This document shows positions 24,053 to 33,406 of a stretch of 64,000 nt of DNA, in pieces; position 1 is the first letter of the stretch; every line of letters starts with the position of its first letter. Both the position numbers and the translations under genes were made by a program. This DNA comes from SB11 sp035906255 (GTDB lineage: Bacteria > Bacteroidota > Bacteroidia > UBA8524), in contig JAMIFM010000020.1 of the NCBI GenBank assembly GCA_035906255.1, forward strand, positions 1 through 64,000, read 5' to 3'. The notes below the pieces were generated by a model. That model was not told the DNA's origin. It saw only the letters and a list, made by a program, of their open reading frames with translations, and did no database searches.

Positions 24053-26940
24053 TATTGTTTAGTAATCTTTTTAGTTATCACACCTTCGTTGGTGTGTATC
24101 TGCACCAAATAAATACCACTTTGCAAGCCGTTTAGCGATACATCGGTAACCTTGCCCGAAACAGCCTCGGTTTGTATCACCTGCCCTTGCAAAGTAGTTA
24201 GGGTAATTTGTGATACCGCTCCGCCAAACGCGTTGGCATCAACGTGTAATACATTAATCGCAGGGTTAGGATATACACTGATGCTATTTGCCAATGCAGG
24301 ATTTTCAACCCCAACATTTGGCTGTTTAGTGATAGTTACCGTCCATTGTTTGGTACTCAAATCTTCGGCAGTAACGGTATAAGTTACAGGATTAGTGAAA
24401 TTACGTACCGCCCCTGATGGAGGATTAATGCTTGCCAAGTTTGACACTGTAATTACAGGGGTTAGGGCAGTAATATCAGTTTGTGAAGTTACTACTACAT
24501 TAACCGTAGCATTGGTGCTGTTAATTGTTGCATTGCCAACAATACCCGTAACCGAAAAACCTGTGATTTCTTTGGCTGAACTTTTGACTTTTGAACGTTG
24601 TATTAAAGTTTCAAACAGGTAAGTTCCTGTTTCACCGGTAAAATAGGGCGAAACATAAAAGTACACAGTACCGCCGCCTTGTACATTAAAGCTGCCGTTT
24701 ATTACATCATCATACGCATCAGACCATGTGCTGCCATCAGTTGAGTATGACAGCAGGCCGTCAAAAGTATAGGTATTACCGTTACCGCTGTTGTATGAAT
24801 CGTGAATACGGGCTTGAATGTTATAATCATACCCTGCCGGCAATACCACCTTATAATAATCGTAATCATTGCCCTTGTGGCAGTTAGAACCCGGTGTAGT
24901 AATGGTTGCTGCATTATTAGAAAAAGTTACAGGCAGGTTATAGGCTTGTCCTACGGTATTATTCACCTCATAAGCATCAGGATTTAAACCGGGCTCAACC
25001 ACTTGTATGGTAATAGGGTTAGCATACGCACCGTTGCCCAAAAACTCCCAGTTGCCATTATCAGGTTTATCCCATATAAATAATTGGTATGTACCTGCTG
25101 AGTCGGCAATACCGCCTGTAATGGTATAAGTTAAACCATTGGTAAAGTGGGTGTTTGATGGAAGACTTAAACCGTTTTTGATTGACAGTTCGCGTATCCA
25201 AGTACCGTCTGATTTATGAATATCTACCGATACATCACCGTTAAAGGTTGATGAGCCAAAATTGGCAATATCAAACTCAACTGTAAACGTTTGGTTGCGA
25301 ACAATAACTGTTGGGGTAGTTGTTATAGCCGCATACAACTTAAGCGGGTTGGTATTGTTGCCTTGTACATTTACTGTAATAAAGTTTTGATAATTACCAT
25401 TGGCAAAAGCCGTCCATTGGGTAGCACTGCTTGTTTTGTAATATACCCCTATTTTGTACTCGCCGGGAGTAAGTGCTGATATGCTGCTGGTAGAGAACAC
25501 CAACGGATTGGTGTAATGCTTATTATAATCAAGCGTCATACCCGTTTGGGTTTCAACTGTGGCTACAAACTCATTGTTGGCGTTAAACACTGCAACGGTA
25601 TAATCACCGCTGAAATTTTGCGCTGCCGATGTTCCGTAGTTGGCTACATCTACTGTTACGGTAAAACTCTGACCGTATTGTATCGGGTCGGGGTTCACAA
25701 CAATATCGCTGTACAAACGCATATCAAGGGTTACAGGTGCGCTGCTCGGAGGTTCAATACCAATTACGGCTTGGTGTCCGCTGTTAAAACCACCTGTTCC
25801 GCCACCTGTGCCCACACCGCCGGGGTTAAGTCCGTTTACTGAAAAATATCCGTCGTAAGCTCCGCTCCAACCCCAGTTAAAATGCAAAAAGTCGTTATTA
25901 TCATATCCATCGCACACAAATGCGTGTCCGCCGCCGCTGCCGAAACCTGCATATAACACAGGGCGGCCTGCGTTTAATTCACCTTTAATCAAATTCAACC
26001 ATTGGGTTTGGCTGTAGTTGGCACGCTCCACACCTTGCAGCGAGGTTTTATACCCGAAATAAGTTTCAAAAGCATACTCAGCACAATGGGTAACAGGGCT
26101 TTGTGAGTTGATAACATACGCACCGCTACCGCCGTTTGCAGCCACATCGTAGTTCATATCCACGCTCACACCACAATGGTACATAAGGGTTGCTACTGCT
26201 GTGTTGGTTGAGTTTACGCTATTGGGCATACTTCCCCAATTGTAAGTGGTAGCTCCAAAATTGGCTGATAATGTACCGTATGAACTGTGGTTGTATGAGT
26301 GATTGCCTGTACCTGTTGAAGGATAGTTCCAAAACTTCATTACTTGTGCCATAGCGGTAGCCACACAACCTGAAACCGTGCGTTGACCAGCACCTCCGTC
26401 ATAAGGACAAAGGGCATTATAATAAGGGCTTTGATCCCACTTGGTTTGTACCAAAGGCGATACGCTGGCCGCAATGGTATTATCAACGGGTTCGCCTTTT
26501 ATTAACTCTTGCCACTGGCCTGCAATAACAGTAGTTTGTTTTACACCATTGGCAATAATGTAACGCATTTCTGTTTTGTAGCCCTCTAACCATTTTGCAG
26601 TTTGGGGCGCAACGTTTGCAGGGTCAAAATCGGCAGCGTCAGAATATCCCAACACCGGTACTGCATTATCATCGGCAGAAACAATTACAAAACCGTTTCC
26701 ATTGGCCACATTAAAAATGTAGTAATAGGCTACGGGTGCCGCAGATGATTGAGAGTTGTAGGCTTTTGAATTTGCGGTAACAGCCAAATCAAGCTGAACA
26801 CCTGCTTTAAAAGAACCACCCGTAACACGGGTAGCTAAGAAGTTTTGCCCTACCAATTTGGCAGTGGCTTCATCAATGGGTTTTGCAACGGCAAACCCGC
26901 AAACAATTAAGAGGCTTAATAGTGCAACTAATTTTTTCAT
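24052..26940 (-). CDS. Secreted C10 (streptopain-like) cysteine peptidase with T9SS sorting domain
   Basis: From ATG 26940 the protein has 962 residues. A signal peptide (1-19) is followed by a Spi-type propeptide (about 20-135, 'YYYIFNVANGNGFVIVSADD'), then the C10 catalytic domain (about 165-400) with C192 in 'SGCVATAMAQV' and H339 in 'GGGHAFVCDGYDNNDFLHF', followed by the conserved NWGWSG. Two or three beta-sandwich domains come next, then 'ENPALANSISVYPNPAINVL' and a type A Por secretion domain ending 'GVITKKITKQ'. It is probably displayed or released by T9SS as a surface protease. The longer frame to 26985 adds no family sequence. Confidence 0.92.
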   Translation of the reverse strand: MKKLVALLSLLIVCGFAVAKPIDEATAKLVGQNFLATRVTGGSFKAGVQLDLAVTANSKAYNSQSSAAPVAYYYIFNVANGNGFVIVSADDNAVPVLGYSDAADFDPANVAPQTAKWLEGYKTEMRYIIANGVKQTTVIAGQWQELIKGEPVDNTIAASVSPLVQTKWDQSPYYNALCPYDGGAGQRTVSGCVATAMAQVMKFWNYPSTGTGNHSYNHSSYGTLSANFGATTYNWGSMPNSVNSTNTAVATLMYHCGVSVDMNYDVAANGGSGAYVINSQSPVTHCAEYAFETYFGYKTSLQGVERANYSQTQWLNLIKGELNAGRPVLYAGFGSGGGHAFVCDGYDNNDFLHFNWGWSGAYDGYFSVNGLNPGGVGTGGGTGGFNSGHQAVIGIEPPSSAPVTLDMRLYSDIVVNPDPIQYGQSFTVTVDVANYGTSAAQNFSGDYTVAVFNANNEFVATVETQTGMTLDYNKHYTNPLVFSTSSISALTPGEYKIGVYYKTSSATQWTAFANGNYQNFITVNVQGNNTNPLKLYAAITTTPTVIVRNQTFTVEFDIANFGSSTFNGDVSVDIHKSDGTWIRELSIKNGLSLPSNTHFTNGLTYTITGGIADSAGTYQLFIWDKPDNGNWEFLGNGAYANPITIQVVEPGLNPDAYEVNNTVGQAYNLPVTFSNNAATITTPGSNCHKGNDYDYYKVVLPAGYDYNIQARIHDSYNSGNGNTYTFDGLLSYSTDGSTWSDAYDDVINGSFNVQGGGTVYFYVSPYFTGETGTYLFETLIQRSKVKSSAKEITGFSVTGIVGNATINSTNATVNVVVTSQTDITALTPVITVSNLASINPPSGAVRNFTNPVTYTVTAEDLSTKQWTVTITKQPNVGVENPALANSISVYPNPAINVLHVDANAFGGAVSQITLTTLQGQVIQTEAVSGKVTDVSLNGLQSGIYLVQIHTNEGVITKKITKQ

Positions 26941-27055
26941 ATTTTGTTTGGTAAGAACTCTGTGTAAACTAAACAAGTGTATCAATACAGTTTACGGCAA
27001 AAATAGAGATTGGTTTAATTTGAACACCAATAAAACCAATGATTTATATCACCTA

Positions 27056-27901
27056 TTAGTAACTATAAAACCCCTTGCCGGTTTTACGTCCGTGGTGGCC
27101 TGCATCTACCTTTTGCTGCTGTATGCGGCTGGGACGGAATTTAGGGTCGTAATGAAATAACTGGTACATGGATGAGGTAACCGAAAAGTTGGTATCAACG
27201 CCTATCAAATCCATCAAGCGGAAAGGTCCCATTTTAAAACCGCTGGCTTCACACAAGGCATCAATAGTTTCAAGCGGTGCCACATTTTCTTCGGCTACTT
27301 TCAAGCCTTCCACATAAAAGTGGCGGGCAACACGATTCACAATAAAACCGGGGGCATCTTTGGCCATAATAGGAGTTTTGCCCACACTCAGCACAAATAC
27401 TTTTGACCGTTCCGCTACTTCATCAGAGGTTTGCGCACCAGCTATAACCTCTACCAGTTTCATAATATGGGCAGGGTTAAAAAAGTGTATACCAACTACC
27501 CTTTCAGGATTAGCAATTTTAGCAGCTATTTGTGTAATGGGTATGGTTGATGTATTGGTGGCCAATATGGTTTCGGCAGGGTTTTGGGCAGCCAGTTTCT
27601 CAAAAAGGCTCACTTTTACATCCAATCGCTCTACAATAGCCTCAATAATCAAATCAGCTTTTAAGGCTTCAAAATCGCCTGTAAATAGCATTCGCCCAAG
27701 CGTAGCTTCTTTTTCGGCAACGGTAAGTTTACCGCGCTCAATTGCCCCGTCAAGGTTTTTTACAATTCCCTTTTCGGCTTTGGCAACCATCTCAGCGTTT
27801 ATATCATACAAAACAGTATCGTACCCGCTTTGTGCACATACTTGGGCTATACCGGCACCCATAGTTCCGGCACCTATTACTGCTACTTTTTTAATAGTCA
27901 T
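27056..27901 (-). CDS. 3-Hydroxybutyryl-CoA dehydrogenase
   Basis: This NAD(P)-dependent enzyme interconverts acetoacetyl-CoA and 3-hydroxybutyryl-CoA in fatty acid, butyrate or polyhydroxybutyrate metabolism. The 281-residue protein has an N-terminal GAGTMGAGIAQ dinucleotide motif (residues 10-20), catalytic histidine in 'GIHFFNPAHIMKLVEVI', and the C-terminal 'GFIVNRVARHFYVEGL' and 'GPFRLMDLIGVDTNFSVT' dimer-domain motifs. It is the last gene of a run after tatC and rpiB. Confidence 0.92.
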   Translation of the reverse strand: MTIKKVAVIGAGTMGAGIAQVCAQSGYDTVLYDINAEMVAKAEKGIVKNLDGAIERGKLTVAEKEATLGRMLFTGDFEALKADLIIEAIVERLDVKVSLFEKLAAQNPAETILATNTSTIPITQIAAKIANPERVVGIHFFNPAHIMKLVEVIAGAQTSDEVAERSKVFVLSVGKTPIMAKDAPGFIVNRVARHFYVEGLKVAEENVAPLETIDALCEASGFKMGPFRLMDLIGVDTNFSVTSSMYQLFHYDPKFRPSRIQQQKVDAGHHGRKTGKGFYSY

Positions 27902-27931
27902 TATTAGAAATTAGAAATTTCAAATTTGAGA

Positions 27932-28363
27932 TTACTTAATAGCTATCTTATCTACCCTGTTTTGGTGGCGGCCGCCTTCAAATTGTGCTGAAAGGAAACT
28001 ATCAGCAATAGCAAAGGCTTTTTCAACACTCACAAAACGGGCAGGTATGCACAGCACATTGGCATTGTTGTGCTGGCGGGCAAGAGCTCCTAATTCAGGT
28101 TCCCAGCAAAGTGCCGCACGTATATCAGCATATTTATTCGCAGTCATACAAACACCGTTACCGCTACCGCAAATCAAAATACCCAACTCGGCTTCTTTTG
28201 CCACTACCGATTTTGCCAACGGGTGCACAAAATCAGGGTAATCAACTGATTCAGGACCAAAAGGGCCAAAATCGTGTACCTCATGCCCAGCATCCTCTAA
28301 GCGGGTTCTCAAAAGCGCTTTCAGTTCATATCCGGCGTGGTCGCCTGCCATTGCTATTTTCAT
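27932..28363 (-). CDS. rpiB: Ribose-5-phosphate isomerase B
   Basis: RpiB interconverts ribose 5-phosphate and ribulose 5-phosphate in the pentose phosphate pathway. The 143-residue protein has the family start 'MKIAMAGDHAGYELKALL', the Cys-containing active-site loop 'ILICGSGNGVCMTANKY' (about 68-84) and 'IPARFVS' near the C terminus. The length is standard. It lies 13 nt downstream of tatC and 30 nt upstream of the hydroxybutyryl-CoA dehydrogenase gene, in one direction. Confidence 0.95.
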   Translation of the reverse strand: MKIAMAGDHAGYELKALLRTRLEDAGHEVHDFGPFGPESVDYPDFVHPLAKSVVAKEAELGILICGSGNGVCMTANKYADIRAALCWEPELGALARQHNNANVLCIPARFVSVEKAFAIADSFLSAQFEGGRHQNRVDKIAIK

Positions 28364-28376
28364 GGTAGTTTATATT

Positions 28377-29228
28377 TTATCGATTTGTTACTTCTGTTGT
28401 TGTTTGGGCTGCCCTGCGTTTTTCAACCCGTGCAGCAATCATTATCCCTATCTCGTAAAGTATCACCAGCGGTATGCTCATCAATACCTGACTGGTAACA
28501 TCGGGCGGGGTTAGCACAGCAGCTACAATTACTACAATAAGTATGGCATATCGGCGGTATTTGCGCAGGTATGCGGCTGTTACCAATCCTATCTTAGTTA
28601 GGAAATAAATGATAATAGGCAGTTCAAAAATTATCCCTGTGGCAAGGGTAAGCATGGTAACAAAACTGATGTAAGAATCTACCGTAAATTGGTTTTGAAT
28701 GTTATCCATCAACTTAAAATTACCCAAAAAGTTAAGTGATATGGGCGTAAGGATAAAATACCCGAACGATATGCCCAAAAAGAACAAAAAGCTGCCATAG
28801 CCCACCATTTGTTTGGCGTATTTTATTTCTTTATCGCTAAGGGCGGGTTTTATAAACAACCACAACTGGTACAATATCCAAGGAAAGGCCAACACAACTC
28901 CCGCAATAATCGATACCATAAAATACTGCGTAAACTGCGATGTGATAGAAGGACTAAAAATGGCATACTCTATCGCCTTTAGGCACAATGTGTCGTCATT
29001 ATTCACAAGGTATGACAATTCACACATCTTGCGGTACGTCCAAAAATCGAGATGCGTAGGGCCAAAAATAATTTCATCAAACAATATGTGCGGAAACGCC
29101 AACCCAAAGATTGAAAACAGCACCACACCCGCCAACGCCCTGATAATATATTTTCTCAGTTCATCAACGTGTTCAAAAAAACTCATTTCCTTCACGGGTT
29201 CATCATCAAACTCTTGGTCTAAAGCCAT
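28377..29228 (-). CDS. tatC: Sec-independent protein translocase TatC
   Basis: TatC recognises twin-arginine signals and, with TatA, exports folded proteins. From ATG 29228 the product has 283 residues and six transmembrane segments; the longer frame to 29297 adds an unrelated leader. Family marks are 'MSFFEHVDELRKYIIRAL' at the start, 'FPWILYQLWLFIKPALSDKE' in the middle and 'YLRKYRRYAILIVVIVAAVL' near the end, with 'LTPPDVTSQ' after it. A non-conserved insert between helices one and two is common in Bacteroidota. tatA is not in the window. The flavoprotein at 16032 is a possible substrate. Confidence 0.94.
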   Translation of the reverse strand: MALDQEFDDEPVKEMSFFEHVDELRKYIIRALAGVVLFSIFGLAFPHILFDEIIFGPTHLDFWTYRKMCELSYLVNNDDTLCLKAIEYAIFSPSITSQFTQYFMVSIIAGVVLAFPWILYQLWLFIKPALSDKEIKYAKQMVGYGSFLFFLGISFGYFILTPISLNFLGNFKLMDNIQNQFTVDSYISFVTMLTLATGIIFELPIIIYFLTKIGLVTAAYLRKYRRYAILIVVIVAAVLTPPDVTSQVLMSIPLVILYEIGIMIAARVEKRRAAQTTTEVTNR

Positions 29229-29362
29229 CTTGTTCAGTCGCTGTTTTAAGGCTGCGAAATTAACTAAAATTGTCGGGAGCAAAAGGCATAAATGCAAACC
29301 GATTATGGTACCGCCCTGCCAAAAACAAACATTAGCAATCTCTTAATACAATTGGGCTACTT

Positions 29363-29851
29363 TTGTTACAAACAATTGTGAGAACACCCGCCAAAAAACG
29401 AAGAAAAGTATCGCGTAAAGCATTGTGGCGGCTCACTCGTCGCTCGCTCATCAACCCGAATGAAGCACCCAAAACAAGGGCATTTAGTGTAGCTGTTGCA
29501 GCTTTTTTGGCCTTTGTGCCTTTGTATGGCCTGCAAACCATTTTAGGCATTCTGGTAGCTTTTGCTTTGCGGCTTAATAAGGTACTGGTAATAGTATTGA
29601 TAAACGTAATAAACCCATACCCCTTGGTTCCTTTTATTATGTACCTGAGTTTTAAAATTGGAGGGTTATTTATGGAATATCCCGCCCAAATTGATGCAGG
29701 GCAAAATTTCTCGTGGCAACTGTTGCAAGATAACTTGCTGCAATACCTAAGCGGTGGGCTTATTTTGGCTATTGTAATGGGTTGCTTGTTGGGTCTTGTA
29801 TCATATCCGCTTTTTATCTCATTGCAAAAAAAGCAACACGCAAAAAACTGA
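29363..29851 (+). CDS. DUF2062 membrane protein
   Basis: The 162-residue protein begins with a very basic segment (AKKRRKVSRKALWRLTRR), followed by three hydrophobic stretches (about 44-66, 70-95 and 128-152). The signature 'LAFVPLYGLQTILGILVAFA' and 'INPYPLVPFIMYLSFKIG' is that of DUF2062, a small inner-membrane family often near lipid or glycosyltransferase genes. The start is uncertain: no ATG is available, and TTG 29363 or GTG 29378 could be used. Its molecular role is unknown. A hairpin terminator overlaps the end of the gene. Confidence 0.78.
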   Translation: MLQTIVRTPAKKRRKVSRKALWRLTRRSLINPNEAPKTRAFSVAVAAFLAFVPLYGLQTILGILVAFALRLNKVLVIVLINVINPYPLVPFIMYLSFKIGGLFMEYPAQIDAGQNFSWQLLQDNLLQYLSGGLILAIVMGCLLGLVSYPLFISLQKKQHAKN

Positions 29852-29866
29852 CTTTGCGCTTTTTTC
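29831..29866 (+). terminator. Possible terminator overlapping the DUF2062 stop codon
   Basis: CGCAAA (29839-29844) pairs with TTTGCG (29853-29858), extended by A-rich and T-rich flanks and followed by TTTTTT. The stem includes the last codons of the gene. Confidence 0.5.
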
Positions 29867-30066
29867 GTAAATCATTCAACGTTTAAACAACATTTGTATT
29901 AAAAAATATGTCTTGGGGTGTTACCATTATTGCTAAAACCAAGTGAAAAAAACCAAACAGGTGCTACAAGCCACAGTAAATGTGACATTTGTTGGAAAAA
30001 TGCCTCTGTTTTTTTAATTATTTTTGCCCTTAGCAATTAATGTTCAAACCTTAATTACAACTTACT

Positions 30067-30516
30067 ATGAAACTAAAAACTGTACTTTTAATCGGCCTTA
30101 TCGTAGCCGTACTAACAGCCGCTTATGTTTGGTTCTTTATTTACAACAAACCCAAGAAAAACATTCTTGAAGCAAAGGCTGATTACACATTGACTGTAGC
30201 CCAACTTGTGCAAGAATTTGAAACCAACCACGACAGTGCCATTGCCAAGTATAACGATAAAGTACTTGAGATTAGCGGTGAGGTGACAAGGATTGAGCCT
30301 AATGACTCTATCAGTTCGGTAGTATTTAAATCAGGCGATAAGTATGAGGTATTTTGCGAAGTGCATCCTGAATACAATACCCAAGCAAAACAACTTGCAG
30401 TACCGCAAAAGGTGGTATTAAAAGGCTTGTTTATCAGTGCTGAAAAACCCGACACTGATTTTGACCTTGCCGGATTGGTACGCCTTAAGAAAAGCTCTTT
30501 TACTAACGAAAAATAA
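30067..30516 (+). CDS. Membrane-anchored OB-fold (tRNA_anti-like) protein
   Basis: A single N-terminal hydrophobic segment (residues 5-26) anchors the 149-residue protein in the inner membrane. The rest matches the tRNA_anti-like OB-fold family: 'DYTLTVAQLVQEFETNHDSA', then 'YNDKVLEISGEVTRIEPND' and a Cys-containing 'YEVFCEVHPEYN'. Such proteins bind nucleic acid or small ligands elsewhere, but a membrane-linked copy is typical of Bacteroidota and its role is unknown. It is followed 37 nt later by the haem-c lipoprotein gene and may lead the same transcription unit. Confidence 0.72.
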   Translation: MKLKTVLLIGLIVAVLTAAYVWFFIYNKPKKNILEAKADYTLTVAQLVQEFETNHDSAIAKYNDKVLEISGEVTRIEPNDSISSVVFKSGDKYEVFCEVHPEYNTQAKQLAVPQKVVLKGLFISAEKPDTDFDLAGLVRLKKSSFTNEK

Positions 30517-30553
30517 TATCTCTTAACGGATATAAGCTCCCATTCTTATTTAG

Positions 30554-31264
30554 ATGAAAAAAATAATCCTTGCGGCCATAGTTGCAACGTTGGCACTTGC
30601 ATACAGTTGCCAACACCAACCCGAAATTGTACCAACAACAAACAACGGAAACCCCAACAACCCCAGCGGGGGAACCGGAAAATGCAACCCTGATAGTGTA
30701 TATTTTGAAAACGACATTCTACCCATTTTAACTTCAAATTGCGGTATGGCGGGTTGTCACGATGCCATTACCCAAACAGAGGGTATCAATGTTGCTTCGC
30801 ACGCAAGCCTTATTAACAGCGGTGCTGTGAAACCCGGAAATGTTAACGGTAGTGATTTGATTGAAGTAATTACAGAAAACGACCCCGACAAGAAAATGCC
30901 CCCTCCCCCGCGTACTCCGTTAACTCAAGAACAGATTAACAAACTTACCAAATGGATACAACAAGGAGCTAAAAACAACAAATGCAACAGCGGTTGCGAT
31001 ACTACCAACTTTAAGTTTGCAGCAAATGTGTTACCTCTATTGGACACCAAATGTAAAGGCTGCCATAGCGGTGCATTTCCCTCAGCAGGAATATCCCTTA
31101 CTAATTACGCTGAAGTGAAAACACAGGCCGATAATGGAAAATTGCTGGGGGCTATAAGCCACGACCCCAGTTACAAACCGATGCCGCAAGGTGCTCCCAA
31201 AATGGCCGATTGCGAGATAACAATTATACGTAAGTGGATACAAGCAGGTGCACAAAACAACTAA
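30554..31264 (+). CDS. Di-haem c-type cytochrome lipoprotein
   Basis: The 236-residue product has a lipoprotein leader (AYSC, C19). It contains two covalent haem motifs: an unusual CX4CH (C63-GMAG-C68-H69) and a standard CXXCH (C167-KG-C170-H171). Each is followed by a Met-Pro segment (DKKMPPPP near 115; YKPMPQG near 210) that could give the axial methionine. Each half also ends in the pattern 'KWIQ(Q/A)GA(K/Q)NN', so the protein is an internal duplication of one cytochrome domain. It probably sits in the periplasm or on the outer membrane and passes electrons in this cluster; partners are inferred from position. Confidence 0.82.
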   Translation: MKKIILAAIVATLALAYSCQHQPEIVPTTNNGNPNNPSGGTGKCNPDSVYFENDILPILTSNCGMAGCHDAITQTEGINVASHASLINSGAVKPGNVNGSDLIEVITENDPDKKMPPPPRTPLTQEQINKLTKWIQQGAKNNKCNSGCDTTNFKFAANVLPLLDTKCKGCHSGAFPSAGISLTNYAEVKTQADNGKLLGAISHDPSYKPMPQGAPKMADCEITIIRKWIQAGAQNN

Positions 31265-31336
31265 ACCGCCAAAGTTTGGCACGATAATTTATTTGTATAT
31301 ACCAACATTGAAACTAAAATTTAAATCTATAGTACT

Positions 31337-31888
31337 ATGAAAAAATTAGCATTTGTAGCTGCATTGGTGTTGATGACAACCTTTGCATTCGGGCAAAAAA
31401 AGTATTTTACCCGCACAGGTAATATTTCTTTCTTTTCTGATGCTACGTTAGAAGACATTACAGCCAATAACCATCAGGTGACTGCATTGTTTAATACCGC
31501 CGACGGTAAACTGGCCTACAAAGTACCCATTAAAGGTTTTGAGTTTGAAAAGGCTTTGATGCAAGAGCATTTTAACGAAAACTACATGGAATCGGACAAG
31601 TATGCTGAGGCTTCATTTGACGGTGCTATTGAAGATTTGAAAAAGGTAGATTTTACCAAATCGGGTACCTACAAGGTGAGTGTAAAAGGTAAACTTACCA
31701 TGCACGGTGTAACTAAAGACATAACAACCCCCGGTGAGGTTATTGTTGATGCTGCCACAAACAAAGTAACTACCAAAGCTACTTTTAAGGTAGCATTGAA
31801 AGACTACAACATCAAAAACGATAAGGTAGGAAAGATTGCAGATGAAATTGAAATACGTGTAAACGTTGAAATGACGGAGAAAAAATAA
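31337..31888 (+). CDS. YceI-family periplasmic protein
   Basis: A signal peptide (residues 1-19, FAFG-Q) precedes a lipocalin-like beta-barrel of the YceI family: 'TGNISFFSDATLEDITANN', 'FEKALMQEHFNENYMESDKY', then 'TMHGVTKDITTPGEV'. YceI proteins bind isoprenoid quinones or similar lipids in the periplasm. The 183-residue length is normal. It lies 72 nt after the di-haem lipoprotein and ahead of another haem lipoprotein and a DUF5777 barrel, an arrangement suggesting a shared envelope redox role. Confidence 0.9.
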   Translation: MKKLAFVAALVLMTTFAFGQKKYFTRTGNISFFSDATLEDITANNHQVTALFNTADGKLAYKVPIKGFEFEKALMQEHFNENYMESDKYAEASFDGAIEDLKKVDFTKSGTYKVSVKGKLTMHGVTKDITTPGEVIVDAATNKVTTKATFKVALKDYNIKNDKVGKIADEIEIRVNVEMTEKK

Positions 31889-31923
31889 GGATATTAGAAA
31901 GGGACTGTGTTAAACAACCTTTT

Positions 31924-32010
31924 CGTCATTGCGAAAAACTGCTTTTGAGTTTTGAAGCAATCCGTTTGCATTGATTGTGCGAGATTGCTTCGGGAGACCT
32001 CGCAATGACG
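31924..32010. repeat. Nested inverted repeat (CGTCATTGCGA family)
   Basis: Outer arms CGTCATTGCGA (31924-31934) and TCGCAATGACG (32000-32010) enclose inner arms GAAGCAATC (31954-31962) and GATTGCTTC (31983-31991). Related elements are at 34683-34772 and 51460-51543. Confidence 0.75.
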
Positions 32011-32072
32011 GCAGAATTGTACGATACATTTATTTTTATATAGCCCCTTTTCCCTCTAAAAACAAACTAACC

Positions 32073-32456
32073 ATGAATAAACTACTGATGCTGGGAATTG
32101 TAGCATTCCTCAGCCTTCAATCTTGTTATTACGACAACGAAGAAGAACTATACCCGCAAACCGGCAATTGTGATACCACCGCCGTAACCTACAGCGGCAC
32201 CGTCTCTAAAATACTGAACCAACGTTGCGCAACTTCAGGCTGCCATTTAGGAGCATCAGGTCAGGCAATCGGTATTTTTGATACCCATGCTAATGTTAAA
32301 ACATTTTTAGATGCCGGTAATACCGTGCGGTTTTTAGATGCCATAAACCACCGCAACGGACGCTCGCCAATGCCCAAGGGCAGTGCAACTAAACTTGATG
32401 CCTGCGACCTGTTAAAAATTGAAGCATGGATACATAGCGGCTACCCTAATAACTAA
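32073..32456 (+). CDS. Mono-haem c-type cytochrome lipoprotein with CX4CH motif
   Basis: ATG 32073 gives 127 residues with a clear lipoprotein signal (LQSC, C18); an upstream extension to 31971 would translate the repeat. One haem motif of the CX4CH type is present (C52-ATSG-C57-H58), followed by a possible axial Met in 'SPMPKGSATKL'. The C-terminal 'KIEAWIHSGYPNN' parallels the repeat ends of the di-haem protein at 30554, so it is a single-domain relative. The DUF5777 gene starts 8 nt downstream, strongly suggesting one operon. Confidence 0.8.
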   Translation: MNKLLMLGIVAFLSLQSCYYDNEEELYPQTGNCDTTAVTYSGTVSKILNQRCATSGCHLGASGQAIGIFDTHANVKTFLDAGNTVRFLDAINHRNGRSPMPKGSATKLDACDLLKIEAWIHSGYPNN

Positions 32457-32464
32457 CCACTACT

Positions 32465-33391
32465 ATGAAAAAAAATATACTGTTACTGTTAGTATCGTTT
32501 GCATTCATACTTCCGGTTGTTGCTCAACCCGGCAGCAGTTTGCTGGATGAGTTGGATGCCCTTGACTCTAACGTTGAAAAAAAGCCCGATTATGCTTTTG
32601 CTACCTTTAAAGGTGTGCGCGTAATTAACGGACAATCGGTTGAAATTCCTGCAAAAGGCGAATTACTATACATGCTTGCCCACCGCTTTGGCACTATTGA
32701 AAACGGCTTTTATGATATGTTTGGTATGGATAGAGCCACCATGCGCATGGGGCTTGAATATACCTTGCCTACTGATTTTGTAACTATTGGTTACGGCCGC
32801 AGCACCTATGGCAAAACCTACGACGGTTTTATCAAAGCTAAACTGTTTCGTCAGCAATCGGGGGCAAAAAACTTTCCTGTTACCATTGTATGGGTTTCGG
32901 ATATGGCCATCCGCAGCGAAAAGTTTACTAATACCGACCGGAAAAACCACTTCTCTTCACGTATCGCTTATATGCACCAGTTATTGATTGCACGTAAGTT
33001 TTCAAGCAGCTTTTCGTTGCAACTAAGCCCAACGGTTATTCACAAAAACCTTGTACACACCGTTAATGAGCAAAACACCTTTTTTAGTATGGGTGTAGGC
33101 GGCAGAATGAAATTAACCCGCCGTGTATCGCTAAACCTTGAGTATTTTGGTTTTATGCCGGGACAAAACATTCCCAAAATTGGAACGCAAACCATACGCA
33201 ACACTGTTGCCGTTGGCTTTGATATTGAAACAGGCGGACACGTTTTCCAGCTTCAGTTTACCAATGCACGTGCCATGTATGACGGAGGTTATATCAGCGA
33301 AACCGTTAACGATTTTGCAGCCCCGAAAGGACAAGGCATTGCTTTTGGCTTTAACCTTACCCGCACATTCTCTTTCAAACGATTTGAATAA
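32465..33391 (+). CDS. DUF5777-type outer-membrane beta-barrel protein
   Basis: The 308-residue protein has a signal peptide (1-20, VVA-Q) and alternating amphipathic strands through the whole mature part, ending 'FNLTRTFSFKRFE'. Sequence blocks such as 'FATFKGVRVINGQSVEIPAK' and 'MRMGLEYTLPTDFVTIGYGR' are typical of the DUF5777 family of Bacteroidota barrels. Proteins of this family occur beside c-type cytochromes and YceI, as here, but the substrate or electron path is unknown. It could be the outer-membrane partner of the two haem lipoproteins. Confidence 0.82.
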   Translation: MKKNILLLLVSFAFILPVVAQPGSSLLDELDALDSNVEKKPDYAFATFKGVRVINGQSVEIPAKGELLYMLAHRFGTIENGFYDMFGMDRATMRMGLEYTLPTDFVTIGYGRSTYGKTYDGFIKAKLFRQQSGAKNFPVTIVWVSDMAIRSEKFTNTDRKNHFSSRIAYMHQLLIARKFSSSFSLQLSPTVIHKNLVHTVNEQNTFFSMGVGGRMKLTRRVSLNLEYFGFMPGQNIPKIGTQTIRNTVAVGFDIETGGHVFQLQFTNARAMYDGGYISETVNDFAAPKGQGIAFGFNLTRTFSFKRFE

Positions 33392-33406
33392 TAAAAATAC
33401 ACCTTT

